From: Norana najaformis
Taxonomy: Eukaryota; Annelida; Clitellata; Crassiclitellata; Hormogastridae
Reading direction: 5' to 3'
DNA: 64,000 bases
Assembly: GCA_964023275.1 (NCBI GenBank)
Contig: OZ029914.1
Span: forward strand, 11,700,341-11,764,340
Shown: one piece after another, positions 34,799 to 45,828 of the stretch
Numbering within the stretch: position 1 is the stretch's first letter
How the letters are laid out: every line of letters starts with the position of its first letter
The notes under the pieces: generated by a model
What the model saw: the letters and a program-made list of their open reading frames with translations, nothing else
What the model was told of the DNA's origin: nothing
Database searches by the model: none
Translations under genes and position numbers: made by a program

Positions 34799-35655
34799 AT
34801 ACACTTCCAGAGCAATACAAATCGGATCCAGTCTTTGTTCAGAAGACCAGAACAAAAGCCTCATACGAGAAAAATGAATGGATTAGTGGATTGACGATCT
34901 TAGACAAAGAATTATTTGTTGTGAGTGAAGGGAATTCAGAAGTTGAAGTTTACGATTCGGTGAAATTCAGTTTCAGTCGCCAATGGGATTTGAAGGAATT
35001 AATTGATCCATATGATATCGGATCATGCAACAAAAATAAATGTCTCTACATCTTCAATTGCAAAGGGTTCCGTGAGTCAAATGAAATCTTGAGAGTTGAT
35101 CCATATGGAAAATTAATAACGAATTGGTCAACAGGAAACGATTATGCAGTGGGTCTGTCTGTTACAGATGAAATGAATGTCATTTTGACTGTTTATAATG
35201 AAAATAAATTAAATGAATATTCGTCAGATGGACAATTGATTCGTGAAATAAATCTGTTATATGACACAGGTATTCATCATCCATTGCATGCTATAAAACT
35301 AATAAATGGTCATTTCGTGATCATGCATGGCTCTCGAGGTGGTCTGCATAGGGTGTGTTTAGTGGACGGAGATGGAAAATTTAAGAAGTCATTCGGCGGG
35401 AAACGTGGATTGACCACCGGACAAATTAATTGTCCAGTCTATTTAGCCCTCGATGGAAATGGATTTGTGATGGTCGTTGATCGAGGGAACAGTCGAGTTT
35501 TGTTATTGAATTCAGATGTGGAATTTAAGAGAGAAATTCTCTCAGAAGAAAAACACCGTTTAAAAGATCCATCGAGGATTCTTCTGGATGAGACAAATGG
35601 TCGACTGTTTGTGGTTGACAGGGAATGGATTGTGATTTTTCAGTTCAATAAGTGA
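34799..35655 (+). CDS. NHL-type beta-propeller, second C-terminal exon
   Basis: Phase-1 acceptor after ATTTTTAG, then 285 codons to TGA at 35653-35655. It begins DTLPEQYKSDPVF and is closely related along its whole length to the exon at 26062 (for example WISGLTILDKELFVVSEGNS, LSVTDEMNVILTVYNENKLN, LDETNGRLFVVDREW). Blade signatures such as LDGNGFVMVVDRGNSRVLLL are intact and there is no internal stop. No signal peptide, Ig or membrane exons of its own lie between 26951 and 34799. It is therefore either an alternative last exon of gene 1 (the phase fits: exons 1-6 plus this one give 650 codons including the stop) or the end of a 5'-truncated duplicate. Confidence 0.75.
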
Positions 35656-35685
35656 AATATAATAATAATGTTGAGTTACTTTACG

Positions 35686-35930
35686 TGTTTGTAGCTCACT
35701 TTGAATGGCATTACTCTCGGTAGCTGGTCCAAAGCTTTGGGATTCACTCCCTTGTTCAGTTCGTTCTGTTAATTCCTGATGTTATTCAGGCCTAAACTAA
35801 AGACGCATCTCTTTCGACTTGCTTACCCACCGTAGTGTGGCTTCTGGTTTCTCTGCACTAATTGGAATTCGACGGATTATGATTTTGATTGTGATTTTGA
35901 CTGGAAACCACCATCGATTGAAGTCTTGGG
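35686..35930 (+). mobile_element. L2-like LINE C-terminal fragment
   Basis: Across two frames the + strand reads SVAGPKLWDSLPCSVRSVN then LKTHLFRLAYPP, the standard F S.AGPKLWNSLP...LK..LF ending of L2/CR1 ORF2, followed by a 3' region. Confidence 0.6.
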
Positions 35931-36229
35931 CATTATGATAACTACGCAACAGAAGACTTTAGATTAGATAAGACTCTGAAAGCATACATGGATTTTTATC
36001 TGCGATTTTAAATTATTCTAGATATAAAATTTTTACTTGAAATCAATGTTATTTGAATATTTTTTCAGCAAAATTTATTACTAGCGTTTTAAAAATTTAT
36101 TATTAATCGACGAGAACGTATTAGCAAATGCCTTTCTGCTTTAATTTAAAGAATTATTGTAATTTGCTCCGAATTGCTTTAGACTCGACATCATAACCCT
36201 AAATGGTAAAAGTTATCTCTGGCTGTTTT

Positions 36230-37200
36230 CCCGATCTAATAACTTTATCTCACAAGGGCGCTTTATAAATGCTTTTTTAATTAGTTCACGAATGGCTTAT
36301 GCATTTCTTTCAAGTACTTGAACAACTTTTCAAAAGAATTACTTATGACGAGCCAATTCTATTTTAAATGTGTAGTTTTGATATATAAGTTGTATGCGGT
36401 CGGCTCTTCATTCTTGAAGCTTCGACATAAGCTTTTCCTTTCTACGCCTCTATTTCGTCAACGACGGAAGACTATTCTATTTGACCGTAGTATTGTGATG
36501 TCAGGTCGTGGGCAATTTTCTGCAGCAATCGCTATTTAAATGAGCAATTACAAATACCATAGCGTCATAAACTTTACCCGGCAGCTGTTAAGTGATACCA
36601 AAAGGAATGGAATAATCCTACAGAACATAAAACTATTGCACAACAGCTGCCAATTACCATCCTCTGAAGGAATTTTTTCGTCTTTAAATTCACCTGAACT
36701 GGCACTAAAGCTGACCAAACAACATTACTCCTGCACACTTGATTTGATTAATGCCTCGGTAAATAATTAATACCAATGATCGACCCCATTAAATAAAATA
36801 TGCAGCTGTAAAAGCATAGAAAGTTTAGAAATTTCTAAAACGTTTGTTCCAGAAAACTAGTTGAAGGTAGAAAATTTATGAAGCGCCGCTGCCATGAAAA
36901 TACTCCAAAAACGGCATATAATAATATGCTTTGTCTGCTACAACGTAGTATTAGTTCGATTATTTTCGCAAGATGGCCTTTGATATTAACAGAGTTAAGT
37001 AATCAGTACAAAATGCTCCATCTGGCAAAATGACATGTATCGAGTGAAGAGTCTCTGGCCATCTGGCGAATCAGCAGAGAATATTAAAAATCAACTCTTA
37101 AATTCAGCTTTTGGTGCTTGAATTTAATAACAACCTTGCAACAATTTATATTTGTAAAGAATGCTTTTGACAGTTTTTACCGTTTTATGGGCATTTAAAG
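36230..37200. repeat. About 1-kb dispersed repeat, copy 1
   Basis: Shares ordered segments with 39508-39662 plus 42291-42730 and with 43090-43900 (for example GGCAGCTGTTAAGTGATACC, CCCCATTAAAT, AATATTAAAAATCAACTCTTAAATTCAGC). It contains the uninterrupted version (near 36468) of the site into which the 39663 transposon inserted. Confidence 0.6.
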
Positions 37201-37490
37201 CGCCCTTGTTGCCTCTGTAATGATGACGACGATGATAATGTTGTAGTTAATAATAATGATTATTATTTTTACCCGAGGTAGATATGTTCCCTCAGCAGAT
37301 ACAGAAATTTGTCAGGAGACAATTTATGAGCATCTGGAACGGTTACGTTTCCTGCGGCTCTGGCAGAGAGAAGGTACTGCGAAAAGCGAAGCATTGAAAG
37401 CGTTGATTTATTCTTGAAAGACGCTGAAACAGCTAGCTGGATTCTCTCGCTTCTCCGGAAATGCGAGTTAGACTACGTGCGTAATCAGAA
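37201..37490. other. Unassigned stretch
   Basis: A short ATG/ATA-rich tract (37215-37270), then sequence of higher GC with no recognisable frame. Confidence 0.35.
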
Positions 37491-37856
37491 ATGAAAGTTA
37501 GGTCGATGTTGTTTATGGGGCCAAGAGTTTCGAAAGCTAAAGGGATGAAATCTTGCGAAGGTAGGAGTGAGATGTATTTCGCGTTCTTTCAATCAGCCGC
37601 CATCTCCGCCGCCCAACCGGCCATTACCGCAGTTGCTGTTAGGCAGGCGGCAGCTAGGGTGTCAACGATCGTGGCATCCCATACTAGAAGGGAGGGTCAG
37701 AGTGAGGCCACCTGGTTTCTTACCGTCGGTTTGAGAAAGTCCCGGTGGTTCCCTGATGGTAAGTATGCTCGATATTTCTTTCGCGTTCGGACTGCTGTTG
37801 CGACCGATTTGGCGTTCAGTGGTTTTCAGTTTAGGACGGTTTTTTTCTGTTCGTGA
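37491..37856 (+). CDS. Unassigned ORF, 121 codons
   Basis: The frame is Ala/Arg/Val-rich, in a patch clearly richer in GC than the surrounding sequence. It crosses a strong splice-donor-like sequence (GATGGTAAGTATG near 37758), so part of it could be an exon. I recognise no domain and see no supporting paralog in the window. It may be untranslated or part of an unknown element. Confidence 0.2.
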   Translation: MKVRSMLFMGPRVSKAKGMKSCEGRSEMYFAFFQSAAISAAQPAITAVAVRQAAARVSTIVASHTRREGQSEATWFLTVGLRKSRWFPDGKYARYFFRVRTAVATDLAFSGFQFRTVFFCS

Positions 37857-37898
37857 TCGACGTCCCTTCTTGCTGGAATATGTCGCAACTTACGCCTC

Positions 37899-38213
37899 AT
37901 GCTTTGGAATTGCTTCGACTGTCTAGCTGAAAAGGGTCTTAACATCAATCTATCAGCTTTCCGTCACGGATCGAACCTAGTGGCTCGAGTTATGCCTGGA
38001 CCCCTAGTCTTCTACCACCTACAAGGGACTGTGCTGGATGGGGGGCTCTCGCGTACTGCGGACGCTATCGCACGTCGTCGTTCTACGACTCTGCCGCTAC
38101 TTGGTTCACAAACTCTGAAAACATTGTCATCAGTTAACTCGGGATGGAAACCTGTTGGTTGGGCTCAGCGTGTATGCGCGAGTCTACTGCTTATGACATC
38201 TCTAGTCATCTGA
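37899..38213 (+). CDS. Unassigned ORF, 104 codons
   Basis: Lies 42 bases after the previous ORF in the same GC-richer patch, in another frame. No motif is recognised. Together the two may be pieces of one degraded coding element. Confidence 0.2.
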   Translation: MLWNCFDCLAEKGLNINLSAFRHGSNLVARVMPGPLVFYHLQGTVLDGGLSRTADAIARRRSTTLPLLGSQTLKTLSSVNSGWKPVGWAQRVCASLLLMTSLVI

Positions 38214-38219
38214 ACACTG

Positions 38220-39474
38220 CTCGCTAAATTACGGAATTTTTTTCTAAATGACACTTAGCATCATTTAGACTAGCGCAGGTGGCGCATTTGTGAAGTACCT
38301 ATCTACATATTATTACTATTCTAGTGATATACTCCTCTGAGCGTGGCCAATCCCATCTAACGCGACTCTAAGATTCTGTTCTAAGCTTTATGGACCCTAA
38401 GATTCACCGATTATAGTTCATTTCTCATGACCTTAGACCACGTGGGCTTTGCTCTACCACGATCTTTTCTACCCGCTTGGGGATATATCATCCATCCAGT
38501 TTTGGATATTACGAGTGATCTGGTTGTAAAAAATTGTGCTCTTTCAAAGTGAGCTGACTATAACGGTCGTATATTGTCGCCGAGTTCCAATTTGAAATAT
38601 TAAAACAGCCTCTTTCTCAGGAATTTGGAATAAGGCGCCTGAGAAGAATTCATCTGGTTGTCGACGAAAAACTACTGTTAATATTCCGTTTTAGTTTGGC
38701 TGGTCTTGTTTCTTGGGAAATTGCAACCCCTGTTGTATTAGTAATAAACTAACTGTTGATTACCATCATATATAAACATTTATAGATAACGGGTTTTACT
38801 TCATCGGGTGTCAAAGAGAGAACTTTGAAGAAACCCTCTTGCTTCCTGTTGCTGGAAAAATAACATTCAAGAATGTTCTGCTGGAACGGGCTTCACTTGT
38901 CAGTAGTACTCCGATATATATCGCGGAGTTTTGCGTTTCAGTCTCGTCAACTGGGTCTTATCGGTCTTATACAATGTGCAGAGCTTCAAAGGAAATATTT
39001 GTTCGATCCGAAATTCCACTCTACGCCTCTGACGAGTTCAAAGGTGATAGCCAAACCTTTCGTTGCAGTACTTTTGTCAAGGAGTAATTTATTATAATAA
39101 TGTAAATCGATTTTTAAAGCGCAAGATATTGCCTGTCTCAAGCCCCCCCCCCCCATTTATTACTCCTCAGGCATTCCATTCGAAACTGGTCTCACCTTTT
39201 CAAGAAATTTTACCCCGATCCATCGAAACCGCGCCTTCACATTTCTCTCAACTAAAACACGAACCACCGTAACGGCTCCTCTGCCCCTTCTCTCCGGTCT
39301 TCTGGGAAACCGAACTTTTCTGTAACTTGTGAATAACCTAACATTGACTCTCACTGCTGGACGCGGCAGTATCAAAATACCCCACAGTTAGCCCTGCAAG
39401 ATAAACAGAAAAGCCAAAGCTATGGGCGTTAGTGCTGCGTTCGAGTGGGGACTTCCGCAAATTGCATGCCAAAT
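38220..39474. other. Unassigned region before the gap
   Basis: The stretch at 38330-38480 resembles 42960-43060 (ACTCT..., CGATTA-AG), so some repeat sequence is present. Small frames at 38839-39272 have no recognisable product. There is a poly-C run at about 39143-39155. Confidence 0.4.
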
Positions 39475-39507
39475 NNNNNNNNNNNNNNNNNNNNNNNNNN
39501 NNNNNNN
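39475..39507. other. Assembly gap (33 N)
   Basis: Run of N. It lies 155 bases left of the inverted transposon copy, a natural place for an assembler to break. Confidence 0.99.
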
Positions 39508-39662
39508 ACATTTCAACAGAGTTAGTTATGAGGCGCCAAATTTAATAAGATCGTTTAGCTTCGATATATAACTTCTATATTCCGTCGACTTCTCATTCTC
39601 TAAGCTGAGACATGAGCTTCGCCTTTCTATGCCTCTATTTTGCCAGCGATTGAAGACCATTA
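39508..39662. repeat. Dispersed 1-kb repeat, copy 2, left part
   Basis: Matches 36370-36472 (TTCGATATATAAC.., CTTTCTA.GCCTCTATTT, GAAGACCAT). The copy is interrupted by the transposon at 39663-42290 and continues at 42291. Confidence 0.6.
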
Positions 39663-42290
39663 CACTGGCCAACACATAATTTGTTGCCTCAAATGTTAGA
39701 ACTGTTTCTGGGTATATTTGACCTGCTGATTCCAGAAAAGGCACCAGTTTTCTCCCAGCAGGTCTAGTTTTCGAGATATAGAACATTATCCCATATACCA
39801 GTCCTTGCCTCTGCTCGCCCATAAAACATAAGGCTATAGCTATAATTATGTAGTGCTCAATTTATTATGTGATACACTAAATAAACATAATAATACAAAT
39901 ACTTAAAAGAAAATGGTAGTACCTGAAACTGTACTTATATGATACCAAACAGAACAAGTTTGTTATAAAAATTTCAAGTCATTCGACACCGAAGAAGCTC
40001 CTTTTGTACGATTTCCGAGTGTGGAATCTGCCGGAACAATCGCGCATAATATTCCAGCAATAGTCTGCCATCATGTGTGCATCCCATCTTTCTTGATATC
40101 GATTTTCCATTGTTTTGATGTCTTGGTGAAATCTTTCACCTTGCTCTTCGCTGAAGTCACCAAGATTCTCTGGAAAGCGATCTAAGTGACTGTGGAGATA
40201 ATGGACTTTAATGCTCATGTTGCAGCCAAGCTTGTTGAAATGAAGAAGCATATCCTCTACTAGTTGTGCATAATTGTCTGCCTTCTTGTTGCCAAGAAAA
40301 TTTTTAGTTACAAGAACAAAGGAAGACCAGGCACAAGATTCGATTTCATTCATTGATGGTATGAAAAGTGGGTCATTCATAAGTTGCCTGATCTGTGGAC
40401 CATCGAAGATTCCAGCCTTCAATTTTTCCATTGTAATTCCTGGTAACTTGTGTACTATGTATTCGAAGCATGAACCTTCTTTATTCAAAGCCCTGACAAA
40501 TTCTTTCATCAGGCCTAGCTTTATATGTAGTGGTGGCAGTATGATCCTATCTCGTGCCACCAAAGATTCCTTGATTACATTTTGAGCTCCAACCACCATG
40601 TCTTTCCTCGAAGGCCAATCTTTTCTTGTCCAATGTTCATGCTTGGCTCTACTGTCCCAAAGACACAAAAAGCAGGGATACTTTGTGTAGCCACTTTGTT
40701 GCCCAAGGAGGAAATTTACCATCTTCAAGTCTACACAAATTACCCATTGATGTTCTTTGTATTTTATCTTTTTCAGTACTAAAGAGATGGCATTGTACTC
40801 TTCTTTCATCCTGGTGGAGTGACCGATTGGAATAGAACCAAATTTGTTGCCGTTATTTAAAAGCACACATTTCAGACTACGTTTTGAACTGTCGATAAAA
40901 AGACGCCACTCATCTGGGCTGTAATCCGACAGACGAAATTTTCTTCAATAAGTTGCTGATGTCATTACAGAATACTAGGTTGTTGTCTTCGGTAAAGAAT
41001 GGCAGCAAATCCTTTTCTCTGTTTCTATAAATTGTAATTTTCGTTCCAGGCTGAAGTGCATTCTTTTCCTTTAGTCTGGACGCAAGCAATTCAGAGGACT
41101 CTTTGGAAAGATTTAAGTCCTGATCAGATCACTCAACTCTTTTTGGTCAAAACGTTCACTGTGTGAAGTTGATTGGAAATCACTGTCACTGCCCCCACTT
41201 TCTTCACTTTCGTCATCTTGTCCGATATTGGACATGCAAGTCTCATCGTCTGAGAGCTGAGGTAGTTCGCGAAAAGGTGGAACTGGTACAATATCCGAAT
41301 GCGGAACAGGTCTCCTGGCTGAAGGTATATCAGGGTAAGACAACTTGTGACGATTATTTCAATTGATGCCTATGATATTAACCTTACAAAAGTAACAGTC
41401 GTCCAAGTGGTTTATCTGTTCCCTCCAAACCATCGGTACACCAAAATTTCAGGCAGTTTCTCTTTCCAATTGTCCAGTGGCGCAATTGTTCAATACAAGT
41501 TTTGCATACTGTATGAGGAGCCCATTGCTTATCTTGATCTCCAAGTTTGACACCAAAATAACCTACATATGCTCTTTTTACAAACTCAGAAATCGGTTTC
41601 CTGTTTGCTTTTAGTGTGTATTCCCCACAAATGTAGCAGAATATGTCTGGATGGTTAATGCAGCTCCGTCTGGAAGTAGCCATAACCTTAAGGATGTTCG
41701 CATCTGAGGAATTAAATGACTATCCTAGAAAATAGTAAGAACATGTAGTTATTTAATGCTCACATTCACAGATTGTTCTTGCGACCAACTCTTAATATGC
41801 CCTAAGACGACTGCGGCTGCTCTAGCTTTCAGGAGGCGGTTTATATAGGCTATAAATGCTGACTTCAGCATAATCTATTTACATAGTTCGAAACCATGAA
41901 ACGCTGTATAAGCACAAATAAATTCTAAATGAGGCCATGAATTTAGTGCTGAGTAAGCTGTAGGCTACGGAATAGTTATTTCGTTGAATCAGCAATATCT
42001 CAGCACGCGGCAAGATATGCTGATTTTACATTATAAGGATGTAGGCATTATATGAATCAGCAAGAATTATAATAATTAGCCATAAATAAAGCTTATTATG
42101 ACATTTTAGTTTTGCCAAAGACATCGTTTAAAGAGTGGACTGGGTTTTCTTTACAAAATCGACGATATCTCAGAAACTAGACCTGATGCACTCAATCCAA
42201 TGACATTTTCTGAATCAGCGCCCAAAATTACCCCAAGAACAGGTCTAAAACCGAAGGCAACAAGAAAAAAAATTTTTCTGTTGGCCAGTG
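39663..42290 (-). mobile_element. 2628-bp TIR transposon, inverted copy 1 (broken)
   Basis: Outer ends are CACTGGCCAACA and its complement, the start of imperfect inverted repeats of about 120 bp. Flanks read ...CCATTA|element|TTATAT..., indicating a 3-bp TTA target duplication. The related repeat at 36.47 kb shows the uninterrupted site. It has exactly the same length as the copy at 51197-53824 and is nearly identical, in opposite orientation. Confidence 0.85.
39979..41683 (-). pseudogene. Transposase-like gene of copy 1, frameshifted
   Basis: Compared with the intact copy at 51805, this one has three single-base frameshifts: an extra T in the run near 41453, a missing G near 41122 and an extra base near 40937. 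The remaining frames (41384-41683, 41113-41343, 39979-40866) are otherwise almost identical in protein sequence, with only a handful of substitutions. It is recently inactivated; the product would be a truncated N-terminal zinc-binding fragment. Confidence 0.85.
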
Positions 42291-42730
42291 TTATATTTGG
42301 TCGTGGTCATGTGTTGTCATGTCTAAAGGACATTTCTGAAAAGGCGTTATATAAATATACAATTACAAATTCTATGGCTCTATAGCTTTTGCTTCTGGTA
42401 GCTGCTAAGTGATACCAAAAAGCAATAGAACAATCTTACGAGCATAGAAACAAAGCTGAAGATAGAAACTAAACTAAACATGACAGCTTCTAATAATTAG
42501 CATTATTTAAAAGAACTTTACGTCGTTCAATTTACTTTTCAATTGCCTGCGCTGGCACTAAAACTGTTGCATTACATTCGCCAGATGGCTGTTGTCAGAT
42601 GAAGACAATCGGCGGAGAACACTAAAAATCAACTGTTAAATTCAGCTTTTCGTACTTAATCACAGCCTTATATTACTTGTATTGTAACCAATGTTTTGAC
42701 ACTTTTTGGTTTGCTGAAATAATGATGACA
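42291..42730. repeat. Dispersed 1-kb repeat, copy 2, right part
   Basis: Resumes at TTATATTTGGTCGTGG, matching 36470-36500, and continues through GCTGCTAAGTGATACC and AAATCAACTGTTAAATTCAGC. Confidence 0.6.
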
Positions 42731-42796
42731 ATGATGGTTATGTTGCCGATGATGATTATTTTCATTAGTATAATTCCATTTTTAATTTTATTAATA

Positions 42797-42816
42797 TTAT
42801 TACTACTACTACTACA

Positions 42817-42851
<35 letters not shown>

Positions 42852-42947
42852 GACAACAACAACAACTACTACTACTACCACCACTATTACCACTGTTACT
42901 ACCACCACTACCACCACCATCACCACTACCACCACCACTACTATTAC
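42797..42947. repeat. (ACT/ACC)n microsatellite
   Basis: Long run of ACT and ACC trinucleotides. Overlapping Ser- or Leu-rich frames are artefacts. Confidence 0.9.
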
Positions 42948-43089
42948 TCTTCCATTGATATACTCTTTTCAGCGTCGCTATGCCATTTTGATGCAACGCT
43001 ACCCCGTTCTAAACTGTATGGAGCCCGAGATTCACCGATTAAAGATCCTTCACCACGACTGTAGCCCGAGCAGGTGATGACGGTTCGAG

Positions 43090-43900
43090 GCAGCTGTGTC
43101 TGTGCGTAATCTTTTATTCTCATGGATGAAGAAATTTTTCGAAGAGGCGTTATATAGGGCCTAAATGCAATTAGAAATAAAAGAACTATAGCGCTATAAA
43201 ATTTGCTTTCGGCAGCTGCTAAGCGATACTCCACAGCAATAGAACAATCCTAGAAACCAAACGGGTTATAATTACCATCCTCTAAAAGAACGTTTTCAAC
43301 TTTAAATTTACCTGTTCAATTATCTGAGCTGGCACTGAAACTGACCAAACAATGTGACTCGGGCGGATTCGAATTGACTAAAGCGCCGTTAGATAATCAG
43401 TAGCACAGGTAAACCCCATTAAATGAAAATACATATGTAAACGCATAGAAAAACAGAACATTTCAAAGGATTTTCTGACATAGAAGTAGTTGAATGTAGA
43501 AAATTTGTAATGATTCTTTGCTTTAAAACTACCCGTAAACGCTAGAACTATAGTTCGCCTTCTACCCGCAGTCTTAGTTCCATTGCATTCGCCAAATGGC
43601 TGTTGTCAACTGACGATCTCCTCCAATGTTTGACGTCTTGTGGTTGCCATTAACTTACAGTCGTATAAGCTAATAACTGAAGATATCAACAGTATCATGT
43701 AATTTATAAGAAATGCGTCTTCTTGCAAAGTGGCTTGCATAATGTAAATGAGTCGATGGCCTTCTGGCGAATTAGCGTAGAATATTAGAAATCAACTCAA
43801 ATTCAGCTTTTTATTTTTAAATTTAATCACGACCTTACAGCGTTTTGTATTGAAATCAATATTTTTGATAGTTTCCCGTTTTATTTTATTTTATTGTCAT
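43090..43900. repeat. Dispersed 1-kb repeat, copy 3
   Basis: Third copy of the repeat of 36.2-37.2 kb: GGCAGCTGCTAAGCGATAC, CCCCATTAAATG, GTAGTTGAATGTAGAAAATTT and AGAAATCAACTCAAATTCAGC occur in the same order. Confidence 0.6.
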
Positions 43901-45520
43901 ATATGTTACAGTCCTAAAAGGTATACACACAGTTGACATGAAAAGTCAAACAAAATCATGGGTTGCCTTTTACGGCGTTTCAGTAGGATGTAACCTGGAC
44001 TAATATAATGAAATATTATTGTCTGTTAGATAACTTTTTCTATTGATATTACGGAATTTTAGCAAAGAAGTGCCAAAGTTTATCTGTGTATAATATTTAC
44101 CATGTCTCATAGCTAGGGTCAATTTCCGCTCTTATCTGAGTCCGCATCAAGCCTTAAAATATCAGCATCTCGGCTGAGAGATAGACATAATTAGCTGTAT
44201 ATAAGGGAATGAAGCAGAAGAATTTACATCTGTAGAATTCGTTTAATAGCTGTAACGGTCTGATGGTTTCTGTGGCTTTCCTTATCAATCTAAAATTTAT
44301 AACTGAGTCTTTGCTGTTAATTGTTTTAGTTCCTATTAACATAGGTACACAACCCCAACGTTGAACATCCTTCATTATAATATAAGCGCAATAAAAATCT
44401 TAACTTAGGTTACACTAATACTTATTTCATGTACAAATTTTGCGTAAACTCAGCAGAAATTTATAGAATCCGTATTGATGTGGCTCTCACTGGACAAAAT
44501 TTGAAGTACTTAACTGACAAAATTATCGATCATCAGCTACTACGTAACTGGTGTAACTAATGCCTTAATTCGTGCAAAAGCCAAGAGGTCAACCCAAACA
44601 GTTTACTATGTGGATACGAGAATGGCTTTTCTGAAAACTACTCACGGCAATTTTTAGCAGCGAATTTGCTTTTCTACATCATCTGGGAAGTTCAAATGCA
44701 AAATATTGTTAGCTCAATCATAAAGTCGTAATCTCCTTTGTCAATATTTAAAATAATTTTCACATTATATGCTGTTGACGTTGTTTAATACTGTTTGTGT
44801 CAGAAGCCCTGTTGTAGCATACGATTTTTCTCTACCTCCGAACAAAAAATGCCGAACACGATAAGTCCCAATGCTTTATTAGCCTCGATTTTTGCTAAAT
44901 GAAATTGCTAAATGAAATTACTGTAAGATTCAATTGTCTTTGGAAGACCATTCCATTACGACTGACCACCTAGATTTCACTTGACATAGGTGCCAATCAA
45001 AAAAAAGTCTTTAGACTAATATTGAAAAAATTATGAATCAGTTTAAGAGAAAATTGCGATCGTTCCTGCACCGTTGGTCAGTGTATTGGCGCTTCTTATG
45101 ACTACGCCTTATGAATCAGTCAAAAGTTACAACTGCGCGTATTCGTCTACATCCTCGGGCGGGGATAAGGGATGCGACCAAGCTGTGGTTCCAACGGAAT
45201 CTCCTACCAGCGACCAACAAGCCTGTCTCCCATTCTTATATTCAGTCTGATCTTATGTTTTTCTCTTTGACACATAAATCTTAGTTTCAGTTTAGCAAAT
45301 CATCAACTGCAAAAGGGCAATATAGCTATTTACCTTAAAGTATGTCATATATTTCGACAGCAGTCTATATAACTGGTCGAGGAGTCAGCGATTATCCATC
45401 TGACGTATACATCAGGCAGAGAGTGAGAGGACTGACCACCCGCTCATAAACGTAGGCCAAGTAAATGAGGTCGCTAATACTTTCACACCAATGGCTGCCT
45501 CTCAGGGCTAGCATAACGAC
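43901..45520. other. Unassigned 1.6-kb stretch
   Basis: AT-rich sequence without supported genes, tRNAs or family members seen elsewhere in the window. Only short random frames. Confidence 0.45.
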
Positions 45521-45522
45521 CA

Positions 45523-45828
45523 TCTCTTCTTCTTCTTCTTCTTCTTCTTCTTCGCATTCTTTTTTATTTTATTTTTATTTTTCTACAAAACACTTATATA
45601 GCGCCCTTCAAGAAAACTACTCAGAAGCGCTCCCAAACCAACTTCGGCGAAAGAGAACATTATGTTCTTTATGTTCTTCTAGTTCTTTTCTTTTTGTTCT
45701 TCTTGCTCTTCTTGTTATTATTGTTCTTGTTATTGCTGTTGTTCTTGTTCTTGTTCTCCTTCTTGTTCTCGTTCTTGTTCTTCTTCTTCTTCGTCGCATT
45801 CTTCTTCTTCGCATTCTTTTTCTATATA
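45523..45828. repeat. (TTC)n and degenerate pyrimidine tract
   Basis: A pure CTT run at 45523-45552, then a degenerate CTTGTT/CTTCTT tract at 45660-45828. The strong purine/pyrimidine strand bias gives misleading Leu/Phe and Arg/Thr frames. Confidence 0.8.

Noticed and set aside
40274..40585. Antisense frames within the 2628-bp transposon
   Set aside because: They mirror the transposase-like gene on the opposite strand and recur identically in both copies for that reason.
42673..42996. Ser-rich and Leu-rich frames
   Set aside because: Translation of the (ACT/ACC)n microsatellite.
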